Below are positions 43,831-53,419 of a stretch of DNA of 59,309 bases, piece after piece. The number at the start of each line of letters is the position of its first letter. Position 1 is the stretch's first letter. A program made the translations under genes and the position numbers. Below the pieces are notes generated by a model that was not told the origin of the DNA, did no database searches, and saw only the letters and a program-made list of their open reading frames with translations. The DNA is from Aquificales bacterium (GTDB lineage: Bacteria; Aquificota; Aquificia; Aquificales; Aquificaceae), in NCBI GenBank assembly GCA_027037055.1, contig JALWBR010000046.1, positions 1 through 59,309 of the forward strand, in the 5' to 3' direction.

Positions 43831-45918
43831 ATGTGGTTTATACTGCTTTTAACGATATTCATCTTCTCCTTCTCTTACGGTGAAAGGATTATAGTGAAAC
43901 CTAAGAACGGTGGCTATGTAAAGACTTTGGGATTTCAAATTAAAAAGCATATAGAGAGGGCGGGTATATATGTAATAGAGGTAGGTGAGGGTGAAGTCTA
44001 TGAGGTGTTGGAGAAGTTAAGAAAGGATCCCTCCGTTGAGTATGCGGTTAAGGATTTTATTATTAAGGCTCAGACTATCTGTCCGCTTCCTCAAAATCAG
44101 TGGTGGATGAATATGATAAATCTCGCGGGAGCTAAAAATTTTTGTAACAGTTATAATCCTGTGACCGTAGCGGTTATAGACACGGGTGTTGATTACAATC
44201 ATGAGGATCTTCAGGGGAGGATATGGATAAATGCGGGTGAGGTATGCGGTAACGGTAAGGACGATGACAACAATGGTCTTATAGATGATTGTGTGGGTTA
44301 TGACTTCGTGAACGATGACGGAGACCCTTCAGATGACAACGGTCACGGCACCCACATTGCGGGCATAATATCTGCCGTTGAAGACATTGATGACAATGTG
44401 GAGGGGATAAATGCTGGAGCAAAAATAATGGTTATAAAGGTTCTTGACAGTCAGGGGATGGGTTATGTCTCCGATCTTATTGAGGGTATCTACTATGCGG
44501 TGGATAATGGGGCAAAGGTTATAAATCTTAGCTTGGGGTCGGAGATATCCTTTGTGTGTGATGATATAAATATGCTTTTAAAACCTTTGGAGGAGGCATT
44601 TGTTTACGCCCAAAGCAAGGGAGTATTGATAGTTTCTGCTGCAGGTAATGAAAACCTGAATCTTGACAACACCCTTTATATTCCCGCTTCTATAAGAACA
44701 GACAATCACATAGTTGTGGGGGCGGTAAATCCTTCTATTGAGAGGGCGGACTATTCAAATTATGGTATAAGAACGGTAGATGTGGGAGCACCAGGGGGTG
44801 ATGTGGGTACGGGAAACTCTTCTGAGATATGCAGTTTGGCTCCAGGTAACGGTGAAGCCCTTATGGTGGGTACTTCTATAGCGGTACCTTTCGTATCGGG
44901 TATAGCATCCTTAATATATTCATGCACGAACGAAACAGATTTCAGGAGGGTAAAGGCGGGCATTTTGTTATCCGCATGGGAAAACAGGGTGCCTTCCCTT
45001 CAAGGTGTATTTATGACGGAGGGTGTGGTGAATGCAAACGATTCCCTCAATTTGTTTGACAAACCCGCCATATTCAGTATAGAACCTTCTCTTGCTTCTC
45101 CTGGAACTCTTATAAGAATAAAGGGTGTAAATTTCGGATCTCCCGGCAGTGTATATATTGACGGTGTACCCATTACGCACCAGAGTTGGACGGATACACT
45201 TATAGAGGTTAAAGTCCCTACTAATATTAATGTTGACCCCAATAATCCCCTTAAATCCGTTGAGGTTGAGGATAATAATTTGGTAAGGAGTAATAGCTAT
45301 CTACTGCAGGTTTACTCTAACAATGTATCTCCGAATGTCAGACTGTGTGCAGATAATTTGTCCGGTCCTGCGCCCCTTGAGGTAACGGTTAAAGCCTTTG
45401 CGGATGACCCAGACGGCTACATCGTGGATTACAGGTGGAATATACCCAGATCAGTTACCTATAAGGTCAATAAGGATACGGAAAAGGTTATAGTCTTTAA
45501 TGAGCCAGGCACTTATACAATAAGTGTTACCGTTGTTGATAACAAAAACGGGGAAGCTTCTGATAAAATAGGTGTGCTTGTTACTTACGGACCCTCATCC
45601 GGTACCAGGAAAGGATGTTTTATAGCGAGTGCGGTTTATGGCGAAGATTCACCCTTTACCGAAATCTTGAGGAATCTAAGGGATACTGTACTCTTTAAAT
45701 TTGAATTAGGAAAAAACTTGGTGGAGCTTTATTATAAATACTCTCCCCCTATTGCTGAATTTCTTAAGGCAAACCCCTACTTATCGTATATAACCTTTTT
45801 CATTCTCTTGCCCTTGGTTGCCTTCTCATGGTTTATGCTGTATGTTTCCCTTCTATTTAAGTTTGTGCTTCTTTTTGCCTTTATCCTGCTCTACTACCTG
45901 AGGTATGAGAAAAAATAG
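43831..45918 (+). CDS. Secreted subtilisin-like protease with TIG, PKD and CFI-box tail
   Basis: A 695-residue exported serine protease. Order: signal peptide (1-17), inhibitor-like propeptide (18-80), S8 domain with Asp117, His172, oxyanion Asn273 and Ser349 (GTSIAVPF) and an Asp-rich probable calcium loop (141-153), an IPT/TIG domain (about 405-490), a PKD domain (about 505-595), a CFIASAVYG box (about 600), and two or three membrane segments (640-690) that anchor it. The end overlaps the cyclase gene by 14 bases. Confidence 0.9.
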   Translation: MWFILLLTIFIFSFSYGERIIVKPKNGGYVKTLGFQIKKHIERAGIYVIEVGEGEVYEVLEKLRKDPSVEYAVKDFIIKAQTICPLPQNQWWMNMINLAGAKNFCNSYNPVTVAVIDTGVDYNHEDLQGRIWINAGEVCGNGKDDDNNGLIDDCVGYDFVNDDGDPSDDNGHGTHIAGIISAVEDIDDNVEGINAGAKIMVIKVLDSQGMGYVSDLIEGIYYAVDNGAKVINLSLGSEISFVCDDINMLLKPLEEAFVYAQSKGVLIVSAAGNENLNLDNTLYIPASIRTDNHIVVGAVNPSIERADYSNYGIRTVDVGAPGGDVGTGNSSEICSLAPGNGEALMVGTSIAVPFVSGIASLIYSCTNETDFRRVKAGILLSAWENRVPSLQGVFMTEGVVNANDSLNLFDKPAIFSIEPSLASPGTLIRIKGVNFGSPGSVYIDGVPITHQSWTDTLIEVKVPTNINVDPNNPLKSVEVEDNNLVRSNSYLLQVYSNNVSPNVRLCADNLSGPAPLEVTVKAFADDPDGYIVDYRWNIPRSVTYKVNKDTEKVIVFNEPGTYTISVTVVDNKNGEASDKIGVLVTYGPSSGTRKGCFIASAVYGEDSPFTEILRNLRDTVLFKFELGKNLVELYYKYSPPIAEFLKANPYLSYITFFILLPLVAFSWFMLYVSLLFKFVLLFAFILLYYLRYEKK

Positions 45919-47989
45919 GATAAGGATATTTTTAGCTTCCGTGATATTTTCAGCTGTTTCCATTGCTATATTTTTTTACTTCGGTTTGCTTGATTATTTT
46001 AGGATGCAACCCTTTGATCTTATAACTAAGATTGCGAGGGAGGATTCAAAGATCAGTGACGATATTGTTGTAATTTTGATAGATGAAACAACGCTTAAGG
46101 CTATGGATCCGGTTGTGGGCAGATGGCCCTGGCCAAGGTGGGTTCATGCGGAGGTTATAAGATTCCTTAAGGATGCTGGGGCAAAGGCTATTATCTTTGA
46201 TATTCTTTTTACGGAAAGATCCGAGGATGATAAATTCCTTGCGGAAGCTACAAAGTATGCGGGCAATGTTATCCACAGCGCCCTTATTTACAGGGATGAG
46301 GGCGAAGGCTTTGATGTAGGAAGACCCCTTCCAGAGGAATTTATTAAAAGATTCGGTATAAAAGTGAAGGGAAACTTTTATGATAATAACAACAACTTTA
46401 CCCTTCCTGTGCCCGATCTTATCGCTACATCCAGGGGGATAGGTATAGTTACGGTTGAATCGGACAGTGACGGGGTTTACAGAAGGATAAAGGTCTTCAG
46501 AAAATACGGTAACGTATATTTCCCGTCCCTTTTTATCTCTCCGTACATATACCTTAACGGTATAAAGGAGGCGGAGTTAAGGGAAGGAATATTAAAGGTT
46601 GGTGCTTTTAATATACCTGTTGATGAAAAGGGTATGTTGTTGATAAACAACTACGGTGTAGTAGAACCTTATTCTATGAGTGCAATACTTAAGACAATTC
46701 AAGCTATCAATCGCGGTGAGCTTTCAGAGATGGAAATAGATCCTACCCTTTTTGATGGGAAGATAGTTTTTATAGGGGCGAGTGCAGTAGGTCTTGAAGA
46801 TCTTAAAAATATACCAGTGGGAAATGCAAAGCCAGGTGTTTATATGCATGTTTTTGCTTTGAGCAATCTTTTAAAGGGTGATTATGTTATAGAAATAGAT
46901 AGGCTTTGGGAGTTTTTTTTAACACTCGGTGCTTCCTTTCTTATAGCGGGTATTATTTCTTTTTCTAACAATCTTTATCTCCAAGTATTTTCAATACCGG
47001 TGATCGTAAGTTTACTGATCACCCTTTCCTACATGCTTTTTATCAGCGGATACTTCCTTTCCCCCGTGTATCCTGTTTTCTTTACGGTTTCCTCTTCTGT
47101 GTTTTCCTTAGCCTTGAGAAGTGCAACTGAAGGCAGGGAGAAAAGGAAAATAAGGAGATTCCTTGAACAGTATGTATCTCCCGCCATAGTTGCCAAGATA
47201 GTTGAAAACTATGAGGAATTTATAAAAGCGGGGCAGGGTAAGAGGGCGTACATCTCAGTGTTATTTGCTGACATCCGCGGATTTACAGCCCTTTCGGAAA
47301 AGAAAACACCAGAAGAGGTTGTAAGGTTTCTTAACAGCTATTTTGCCCTTATGTCAGAGATTGTCTTTTCTAATAAGGGGACCCTTGACAAATTTATAGG
47401 CGATGCCCTCATGGCATTTTGGGGTGAGCCTGTGGAGGTGGAAAATCCCTCTTTTATGGCTGTAAAAACTGCCTTAGAGATGCGTAAAAAGTTGGAGGAA
47501 TTTAACAGGAAAAGTGTCGCGGGTTTTCCGCCCGTAAGGGTAGGCATAGGTATAAACAGGGGTTATGCGGTTGTGGGAAACATAGGATATGAGAAGAAGC
47601 TTGACTATACCGCGATAGGGGATGTAGTCAATACCGCTTCCCGCCTTGAAAACCTTACCAAGGATGTGGGGGCAACAATACTGATATCTCGGAATGTTTA
47701 TGAAGATGTAAAAGATAAGGTTGTGTGCAGGTATGTGGGTAGTTTCCTTTTAAGGGGAAAGATGCACAGGATTAGGGTTTATGAACCCCTTATGCTTGTA
47801 GAAGAGGTGGAGCGTACCTATATTGAAACCGTGGAACATTTAAACAAGGGAGTTATCTTATGGGAGGGGGGCAAGAGGGAAGAGGCTTATGATGTTTTCA
47901 AATATGTTGCGGAAAATTGTGGTGATAATTACCTAAAAGATATTGCAAAAAGACATATGAATATAATAAAAGGAGGTGCGGAAAAATGA
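45905..47989 (+). CDS. CHASE2-domain class III nucleotide cyclase
   Basis: A 694-residue membrane cyclase, probably making cAMP. One N-terminal membrane segment, an extracytoplasmic CHASE2 sensor (about 35-330, with DETTLKAMDPVVGRWPWPR), three membrane helices (about 335-405) and a class III catalytic domain. Metal-binding Asp456 (FADIRGF) and Asp500, Lys496 (GTLDKFIGD) and DYTAIGDVVNTASRLE are present, so it looks active; Lys plus Asp/Thr favours ATP over GTP. It is overlapped by the protease upstream and the SH3 gene downstream. Confidence 0.9.
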   Translation: MRKNRIRIFLASVIFSAVSIAIFFYFGLLDYFRMQPFDLITKIAREDSKISDDIVVILIDETTLKAMDPVVGRWPWPRWVHAEVIRFLKDAGAKAIIFDILFTERSEDDKFLAEATKYAGNVIHSALIYRDEGEGFDVGRPLPEEFIKRFGIKVKGNFYDNNNNFTLPVPDLIATSRGIGIVTVESDSDGVYRRIKVFRKYGNVYFPSLFISPYIYLNGIKEAELREGILKVGAFNIPVDEKGMLLINNYGVVEPYSMSAILKTIQAINRGELSEMEIDPTLFDGKIVFIGASAVGLEDLKNIPVGNAKPGVYMHVFALSNLLKGDYVIEIDRLWEFFLTLGASFLIAGIISFSNNLYLQVFSIPVIVSLLITLSYMLFISGYFLSPVYPVFFTVSSSVFSLALRSATEGREKRKIRRFLEQYVSPAIVAKIVENYEEFIKAGQGKRAYISVLFADIRGFTALSEKKTPEEVVRFLNSYFALMSEIVFSNKGTLDKFIGDALMAFWGEPVEVENPSFMAVKTALEMRKKLEEFNRKSVAGFPPVRVGIGINRGYAVVGNIGYEKKLDYTAIGDVVNTASRLENLTKDVGATILISRNVYEDVKDKVVCRYVGSFLLRGKMHRIRVYEPLMLVEEVERTYIETVEHLNKGVILWEGGKREEAYDVFKYVAENCGDNYLKDIAKRHMNIIKGGAEK

Positions 47990-48450
47990 AGGTATTGATA
48001 TCTTTGTTGGGATTTATTTTTATCTTTGCCAATGCCCAGACCATGTATGTTAAGAGCTTGAGGGCAAAAATATACGAAAAACCCCACATAGGTTCAAAGG
48101 TTGTAGCTACAATAAAGAAAGGGGAGAAGGTGAAAGTCTTGGATAAGAAAGGTAACTGGCATTTTGTAAAGTACGACGGTGTTAAGGGATGGGTGTATTC
48201 TTTACTTATAGGTCCAGACAAACCGCCTGAAGGGATTCCCGTTTTGGGGGGTGAGAAGGAATCTGATATTATAAAGGGTAGGAAAAGGAGCTCAACCAAT
48301 ATAACCGCCGCTGCATCAAGGGGTCTCACGGAGGATTTCAGAAAGAGGAAGAAGGAAAAGTATGTATCAAATTACAGAAGCCTTCAGAAGGTGGAAGCTA
48401 TAAGGATAAGTAAGGAAGAGATTGAAGAGTTCGGGGAGAAGCTAAAATGA
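47986..48450 (+). CDS. Exported SH3-domain protein
   Basis: A 154-residue protein with a signal peptide (1-17), a bacterial SH3 domain (about 20-75: KVVATIKKGEKVKVL, GNWHFVKYDGVKGWVY) and a basic helical C-terminal part with ITAAASRGLTEDFRKRKK. It is coupled by 4-base overlaps to the cyclase and to the M48 protease. Such SH3 proteins often bind peptidoglycan or act as sensors; here it may link the cyclase to the wall, which is inference. Confidence 0.8.
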   Translation: MKVLISLLGFIFIFANAQTMYVKSLRAKIYEKPHIGSKVVATIKKGEKVKVLDKKGNWHFVKYDGVKGWVYSLLIGPDKPPEGIPVLGGEKESDIIKGRKRSSTNITAAASRGLTEDFRKRKKEKYVSNYRSLQKVEAIRISKEEIEEFGEKLK

Positions 48451-49232
48451 GATTTCTTTTGTGTTTGCTTATTTTTTCTTTTTTTATTTCCTTTGCTGAC
48501 GAAAATTTTAGAACAAGGAAGCATGTTGAAAGATGGTACAAGGTTACCGATGAGGATATAAGGGCTGAGGTCCTTCTCGGCAGGGAGGTTGCAGCCAAGA
48601 TATTGGGCAAGTATGATCTTGTGGATGACGAAGCCCTTCAAATTTATGTAAATAAGGTTGGTAAATATCTTGCCTTATATTCGGGCAGGGGGGAACTTGA
48701 TTTCAAGTTCGGGGTTGTTAATTCCGAAGAGATAAACGCTTATTCAACTCCTGGAGGGTATGTTTTTGTAACCCTCGGGGCGATAAAAAGGATGAGGAAT
48801 GAAGCGGAGCTTGCAGGGGTTTTAGCCCACGAGATAGGTCATGTTGCTCATATGCATGTTATAAAAGACCTTGACTTTAAAGGAAAGGGTATGCCCTCTT
48901 CCAGTCTTGTTATGATATTATCCGGTGGTACACAAACTATAAGTGTTACCTTTTCGGAACTTATTGACAAAGCAACGGACATTTTGTTTGAGAGAGGTTT
49001 CAGAAAGGAGGAAGAATTTGAGGCGGATGAAACGGGGGTTATCATAATGGCGATGGCGGGATATGATCCAGAGGCGTATGTGGAATTTTTAAAAAGGACA
49101 AAATATGAATCCGTAACCCATCCCAATAATAAGGAAAGGGTTGAACGTTTAATGCATGTTATAGATGAACTTAAGTTTCAAGGCGGTAAAAGGATGGGAG
49201 AAAGGTTTGTAAAAAATGTTAAGGGTTTTTAA
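48447..49232 (+). CDS. Exported M48-family metalloprotease (BepA/LoiP-like)
   Basis: Periplasmic zinc protease of 261 residues with a signal peptide (1-17). The zinc motif HEIGH is at 128-132, and the third-ligand Glu lies in EEEFEADETG. The substrates of the family are damaged or misassembled outer-membrane proteins. It overlaps the OMP gene that follows by 17 bases, a natural partner. Confidence 0.88.
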   Translation: MRFLLCLLIFSFFISFADENFRTRKHVERWYKVTDEDIRAEVLLGREVAAKILGKYDLVDDEALQIYVNKVGKYLALYSGRGELDFKFGVVNSEEINAYSTPGGYVFVTLGAIKRMRNEAELAGVLAHEIGHVAHMHVIKDLDFKGKGMPSSSLVMILSGGTQTISVTFSELIDKATDILFERGFRKEEEFEADETGVIIMAMAGYDPEAYVEFLKRTKYESVTHPNNKERVERLMHVIDELKFQGGKRMGERFVKNVKGF

Positions 49233-50451
49233 ACTTTCACTGATTTTGCTTTTTTCCTGCTTCTTCACTTCTTATGGGGATGAGTTTCACTATAAAAATA
49301 TTCCCATAGGAGGAAGGGGTGGTTATATGGGAGGTGCATATACCGCCGTTTCCGACGATCCCTCGGGATGTTTTTATAACCCCGCGGGTATAGTATATAA
49401 GGTCGGAAGGTCCCTTTCTTTGAGCGGTAATATATACACAATATCGGAAAAGAGATACATAGGTCCCCTTAAGGGTATAGACGGTAGTCGTTACGATTGG
49501 GTGCTTGAGTCATCAAAACTCTCACCGAGCTTCTTCGGTATAGTTGATGAGATCGGAAATTTGAAGGTGTGTTTTTCCTATGCGGTACCAGATTATATAT
49601 TCAGGGATCAACATCAAATCTTTTACAATGTAAGATCAATCTTTCCAGACAATCCCATTTCAACTTATATCATAGACATCTACGATGTTGATAACACCTA
49701 TCTTGTAGGTCCTTCCGTAGCCTATGAAATAAGCGAGAGGCTTTCTGTGGGGTTAACCTTGTATCTCCACTACAGAAGTGTTGATATTTTAAGAAACCAT
49801 CTTCTTATTTTCTCCAAAGGTGAATCGGTTCAGGCTAACTACAGGGAATCCCTTGAGGAGTATGGTATAAAGCCCATCATCGGATTGATGCTTACCCCCT
49901 TTGAAAAGTTTTCCGTAGGATTAAAGGCTTCCAAGAATTTCATCTTTTACAGCGATAAGTTTATTCAAGGTATGATGTCTCCGATAGGACTTACTGGCGG
50001 TTTATCTTACGATTATATTTCCGACAGAACACCCAGAAAGACTCCTTACGAATATACGGTCGGTTTTGCTTGGTTTCCCTCTCCTTCCTTTTTACTTGCC
50101 CTTGATATAGATTATTTCCCCCGCCCGAGTTCAGAATATATAGATGTTTACAACTTTTCTGTAGGATCAGAAATTTACATAAGGGATGATATCGCTTTAA
50201 GATTAGGGGCATACACGGATTTTTCAAATGTACCGCCTTTGAAGGAAAATGAGGTGAACCAGAGGGAGAAGCTTGATATCTACGGTTTGTCCGCAAGTAT
50301 AAGTTACTTTACCTTTTCTTCGGAGATTACATTGGGAGTGGGTTATCAGTTCGGTACGGGAAAGGCTCAAGTTATAGCGGGCAGTCCTGAAATTCAGGAT
50401 ATAAGCTATAAAAATATAATCCTGTCCCTTTCAACTGTTTACAATTACTGA
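49216..50451 (+). CDS. Outer-membrane beta-barrel protein (UPF0164/OMPP1-like)
   Basis: A 411-residue exported protein with a signal peptide (1-21), the N-terminal motif GRGGYMGGAYTAVSDDPSGCFYNPAG seen in OMPP1/FadL- and PorV-like barrels (quoted here for its NPAG end), and alternating amphipathic strands to the end, finishing YNY. It is the last gene of the subtilase-cyclase-SH3-M48 chain. Transported substrate is unknown; the end overlaps the converging small gene by 7 bases. Confidence 0.82.
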   Translation: MLRVFKLSLILLFSCFFTSYGDEFHYKNIPIGGRGGYMGGAYTAVSDDPSGCFYNPAGIVYKVGRSLSLSGNIYTISEKRYIGPLKGIDGSRYDWVLESSKLSPSFFGIVDEIGNLKVCFSYAVPDYIFRDQHQIFYNVRSIFPDNPISTYIIDIYDVDNTYLVGPSVAYEISERLSVGLTLYLHYRSVDILRNHLLIFSKGESVQANYRESLEEYGIKPIIGLMLTPFEKFSVGLKASKNFIFYSDKFIQGMMSPIGLTGGLSYDYISDRTPRKTPYEYTVGFAWFPSPSFLLALDIDYFPRPSSEYIDVYNFSVGSEIYIRDDIALRLGAYTDFSNVPPLKENEVNQREKLDIYGLSASISYFTFSSEITLGVGYQFGTGKAQVIAGSPEIQDISYKNIILSLSTVYNY

Positions 50452-50663
50452 GTTTTCTTTTTAAAGGGGGGAAGATACTTCCTCAACTGGAATAATACAT
50501 ATATGATAAGGCCCAGAACTGTTAGTATAACTGCGGTTATATTTGCACCCCTTTCCATGATCCTTATAAGGGTATCGTAGATAAACAGATATATAAGATA
50601 AAAACCGTAAAGTACTAATAGATTGGAAAATATCTGCCACAAATAGTGGAGCGCTTTTCTCAT
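50445..50663 (-). CDS. Small membrane protein, unknown
   Basis: A 72-residue protein with two membrane helices (about 10-30 and 41-60) and a basic end (RKYLPPFKKKTQ). I do not recognise a family. It starts 16 bases after the deacetylase gene on the same strand and is the last gene of the long feo-hyuA-leuS run. Confidence 0.6.
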   Translation of the reverse strand: MRKALHYLWQIFSNLLVLYGFYLIYLFIYDTLIRIMERGANITAVILTVLGLIIYVLFQLRKYLPPFKKKTQ

Positions 50664-50679
50664 TTGGCTATTTATTATA

Positions 50680-51609
50680 TCAGTATTCGTAGCATATTCT
50701 GAGGGTGCTTACCACATTCCTCCCGAGGGCATTCAGGTTGTAGCCCCCCTCTAAGCTGAAAAGTACGGGTATGTTAATCTCTTTGCATACACCGAGGATA
50801 CTTTCAATTATCAATTCTATTCCCTTATCTGTAACCTGAAGCATGGTTAGTGGATCCTCTTCGTGAAGGTCATAGCCTGCGGATACAAGCATTATGGACG
50901 GTGAAAACCTTTTGACAGCTTCGGGTAATATTGTTTTATATGCCTTTTTGTATTCCTTATCACCTGCATAGGCGGGCATTGGGATGTTGAGGGTGTAGCC
51001 TTCTCCTTTGCCCCTTCCCCTTTCCGCTTCGCTTCCAGTACCTGGGTAAAAGGGAAACTGGTGGGTTGAAAAGTAGAAGACTGTATCATCCTCATAGAAG
51101 GAGCGTTGTGTTCCATTACCGTGATGGGCGTCAAAGTCAACTATGAACACTTTTTCGTATCCGAGTTTTTGTGCATATCTTGCACCTATCGCTATATTGT
51201 TGAATATGCAAAATCCCATAGCCCTTGAATATTCCGCATGATGTCCGGGGGGTCTTACAGCACAGAATACCGCTTCCGCATCTCCCTTCTTTATAAGATC
51301 TATACCCTTAGTAACACCTCCTACCGCATAAAGGCTTACCTCATAAGTATAACTGTTTGCATAGGTATCGGGATCAAGGTATCCTCCACCGCCTTCACAG
51401 AATTCTTTTATCTCTTGAATATACTGGTAGTCATGAACTTCTCCTATATCCTCAACCTTAGCCCTTACGGGTTTTTCAATCGGTATCTTGTCCTTTAACT
51501 CACTGCGTTTAAAGTGTTCCATTATGGATTCAAGTCTACCTTTGTGTTCGGGATGACCTTCCGCATTATGTTTCAGATATATATCATCGTATATAAGATA
51601 GGTTCTCAT
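50680..51609 (-). CDS. Histone-deacetylase-family (acetylpolyamine amidohydrolase-like) enzyme
   Basis: Zinc-dependent deacetylase fold, 309 residues. Motifs: [20 protein letters not shown] with the His pair, the zinc-binding [24 protein letters not shown] and [13 protein letters not shown], and SLEGGYN near the end. Bacterial members act on acetylated polyamines, acetoin-related substrates or proteins; which one applies is not visible. The start overlaps the end of the LeuRS gene by 4 bases. Confidence 0.9.
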   Translation of the reverse strand: MRTYLIYDDIYLKHNAEGHPEHKGRLESIMEHFKRSELKDKIPIEKPVRAKVEDIGEVHDYQYIQEIKEFCEGGGGYLDPDTYANSYTYEVSLYAVGGVTKGIDLIKKGDAEAVFCAVRPPGHHAEYSRAMGFCIFNNIAIGARYAQKLGYEKVFIVDFDAHHGNGTQRSFYEDDTVFYFSTHQFPFYPGTGSEAERGRGKGEGYTLNIPMPAYAGDKEYKKAYKTILPEAVKRFSPSIMLVSAGYDLHEEDPLTMLQVTDKGIELIIESILGVCKEINIPVLFSLEGGYNLNALGRNVVSTLRICYEY

Positions 51610-53408
51610 CCGAAAACCTCATGAATCCTTTTCTTAAGATCTTCAATATCATCATCTTCGCTGATACCTAAGTGTTCCATCAGTTTTCCTATGCTTACCC
51701 ACCTCTTTAAAACCATACCTTGTGTAAGGAGGTATTCAAAGGGTTCTTCGTCCTTAACCAAGCCCAGATCGTAAAGGAATTTCTGAAAGAATCTCGCATA
51801 TAAAAGGTGCAGGACCGCATGTTCTATACCGCCTATGTATATATCAACGGGCATCCAGTAATCAGCTTTTTCCTTTGAAAATGGCTCTATACTGTTTGTG
51901 GGATCGCAGTATCTTAAAAAATACCATGATGAATCAAAGAAGGTGTCCATCGTGTCCGTTTCCCTTCTTGCGGTACTTCCGCATTTAGGACATTTTGTTT
52001 TTACGAATTCTTCCGAGGTGGCTAAGGGGTTGCCCTTACCCGTGAACCTTACATCCGTTGGAAGTTCAACGGGAAGATCTTCATAAGGTACAGGCACGAT
52101 CCCGCATTTGTCACAGTATATAACGGGTATAGGTGTCCCCCAGTATCTCTGCCTTGAAATGTTCCAGTCCCTTAGTCTGTATGTAACCTTGGGTTCACCG
52201 AACCCCTTTTCTTTGAACCAATTGGGCATCTTCCTTTTTGCTTCAGAGGAATGCATACCGGTAAATGGTCCAGAATCCTTCAGAATCCCTTCACCCTCGT
52301 AAGCCTTATCCCTTATTTCTTCTGCGGGCATCACCACATACTTTATGGGTAGGCGGTACTTCATTGCAAATTCGTAGTCCCTTTGATCGTGAGCTGGGAC
52401 CGCCATTATTGCGCCGGTGCCGTATTCGTAAAGTACATAGTTGGCGGTCCATACGGGTATCCTTTCCCCGTTTGCGGGATTTTCTGCATAAACTCCCAAG
52501 AATTCACCTTCCTTTTCTTTTACAAGACTCCTTTCTCTTGTAGAAAGCCCTTTTAGTTTTTCAATAAAAGCCTTTACTTCCTTATATCTTCCACCCTTCT
52601 TCGCCAGTTTTTCTACCGATGGGTGTTCTGGTGCGAGAATGAGGAAGGTTGCACCGAAAAGGGTATCTGGTCTTGTGGTGAATACCTCAATCGTTTCATC
52701 TTCTACTTTGAATCTTATAAGGGCGCCCTCCGATCTTCCTATCCACTGCCTTTGTTGGGCTATAACCCTTTCGGGCCATTTACCTTCAAGTTTTTCAAGA
52801 TCTTTAAGTAGCCTCTCCGCATAGGCGGTTATCTTCAGATACCATGAGGGAACACTCTTCTGAATTATTTCCGTTCCGCATCTCCAACATTTACCGTCTA
52901 TGACCTGTTCATTGGCAAGGACCGTTTCATCATGAGGACACCAGTTGACCGTTGCTTCCTTTCTGTAAGCTATACCCCTTTCAAGCATCTTCAGAAATAT
53001 CCATTGATTCCACCTGTAATAATCCTTTTTACATGTTGCTATCTCCCTTGACCAGTCATAGGAAAATCCTAATCTTTTTAGCTGATTTTTCATATAAGCT
53101 ATGTTTTCATCTGTCCACTTGGCGGGATGTATGCCCTGTTTTATTGCCGCATTTTCAGCAGGAAGACCGAAGGCATCCCATCCCATGGGGTGCAGAACAT
53201 TAAATCCTTTCATTTTATGTATCCTTGCTATGGCATCCCCTATGGTGTAGTTCCTTACATGACCCATGTGTATCCTGCCGGAAGGATAGGGAAACATTTC
53301 AAGAACATATTTCTTTTTTCCTTTCCCTTCCGAGCTTTTAAATACACCCTCTCTTTCCCATATCTTTTGCCATTTTTCCTCTATTTCGTGAGGATTGTAA
53401 CCCTTCAT
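51606..53408 (-). CDS. leuS: Leucyl-tRNA synthetase alpha subunit (split type)
   Basis: Catalytic N-terminal part of a heterodimeric leucyl-tRNA synthetase. The 600-residue protein has the HMGH motif (47-50), the zinc region CWRCG, the CP1 editing domain (about 220-400, with [11 protein letters not shown] and the catalytic [19 protein letters not shown] region) and [11 protein letters not shown]. It ends shortly after [12 protein letters not shown], before the KMSKS loop and anticodon domain. That is where Aquifex LeuRS is divided into alpha and beta. No frame continues the protein: the stop overlaps the deacetylase gene, so this is a true split, not a frameshift. The beta gene is outside the window. 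Confidence 0.94.
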   Translation of the reverse strand: MKGYNPHEIEEKWQKIWEREGVFKSSEGKGKKKYVLEMFPYPSGRIHMGHVRNYTIGDAIARIHKMKGFNVLHPMGWDAFGLPAENAAIKQGIHPAKWTDENIAYMKNQLKRLGFSYDWSREIATCKKDYYRWNQWIFLKMLERGIAYRKEATVNWCPHDETVLANEQVIDGKCWRCGTEIIQKSVPSWYLKITAYAERLLKDLEKLEGKWPERVIAQQRQWIGRSEGALIRFKVEDETIEVFTTRPDTLFGATFLILAPEHPSVEKLAKKGGRYKEVKAFIEKLKGLSTRERSLVKEKEGEFLGVYAENPANGERIPVWTANYVLYEYGTGAIMAVPAHDQRDYEFAMKYRLPIKYVVMPAEEIRDKAYEGEGILKDSGPFTGMHSSEAKRKMPNWFKEKGFGEPKVTYRLRDWNISRQRYWGTPIPVIYCDKCGIVPVPYEDLPVELPTDVRFTGKGNPLATSEEFVKTKCPKCGSTARRETDTMDTFFDSSWYFLRYCDPTNSIEPFSKEKADYWMPVDIYIGGIEHAVLHLLYARFFQKFLYDLGLVKDEEPFEYLLTQGMVLKRWVSIGKLMEHLGISEDDDIEDLKKRIHEVFG

Positions 53409-53419
53409 GGGTAAATATA

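Noticed and set aside
51606-53408. leuS seen as truncated by frameshift
   Set aside because: No frame downstream continues the protein and the stop is coupled to the next gene; the end matches the natural alpha/beta split.
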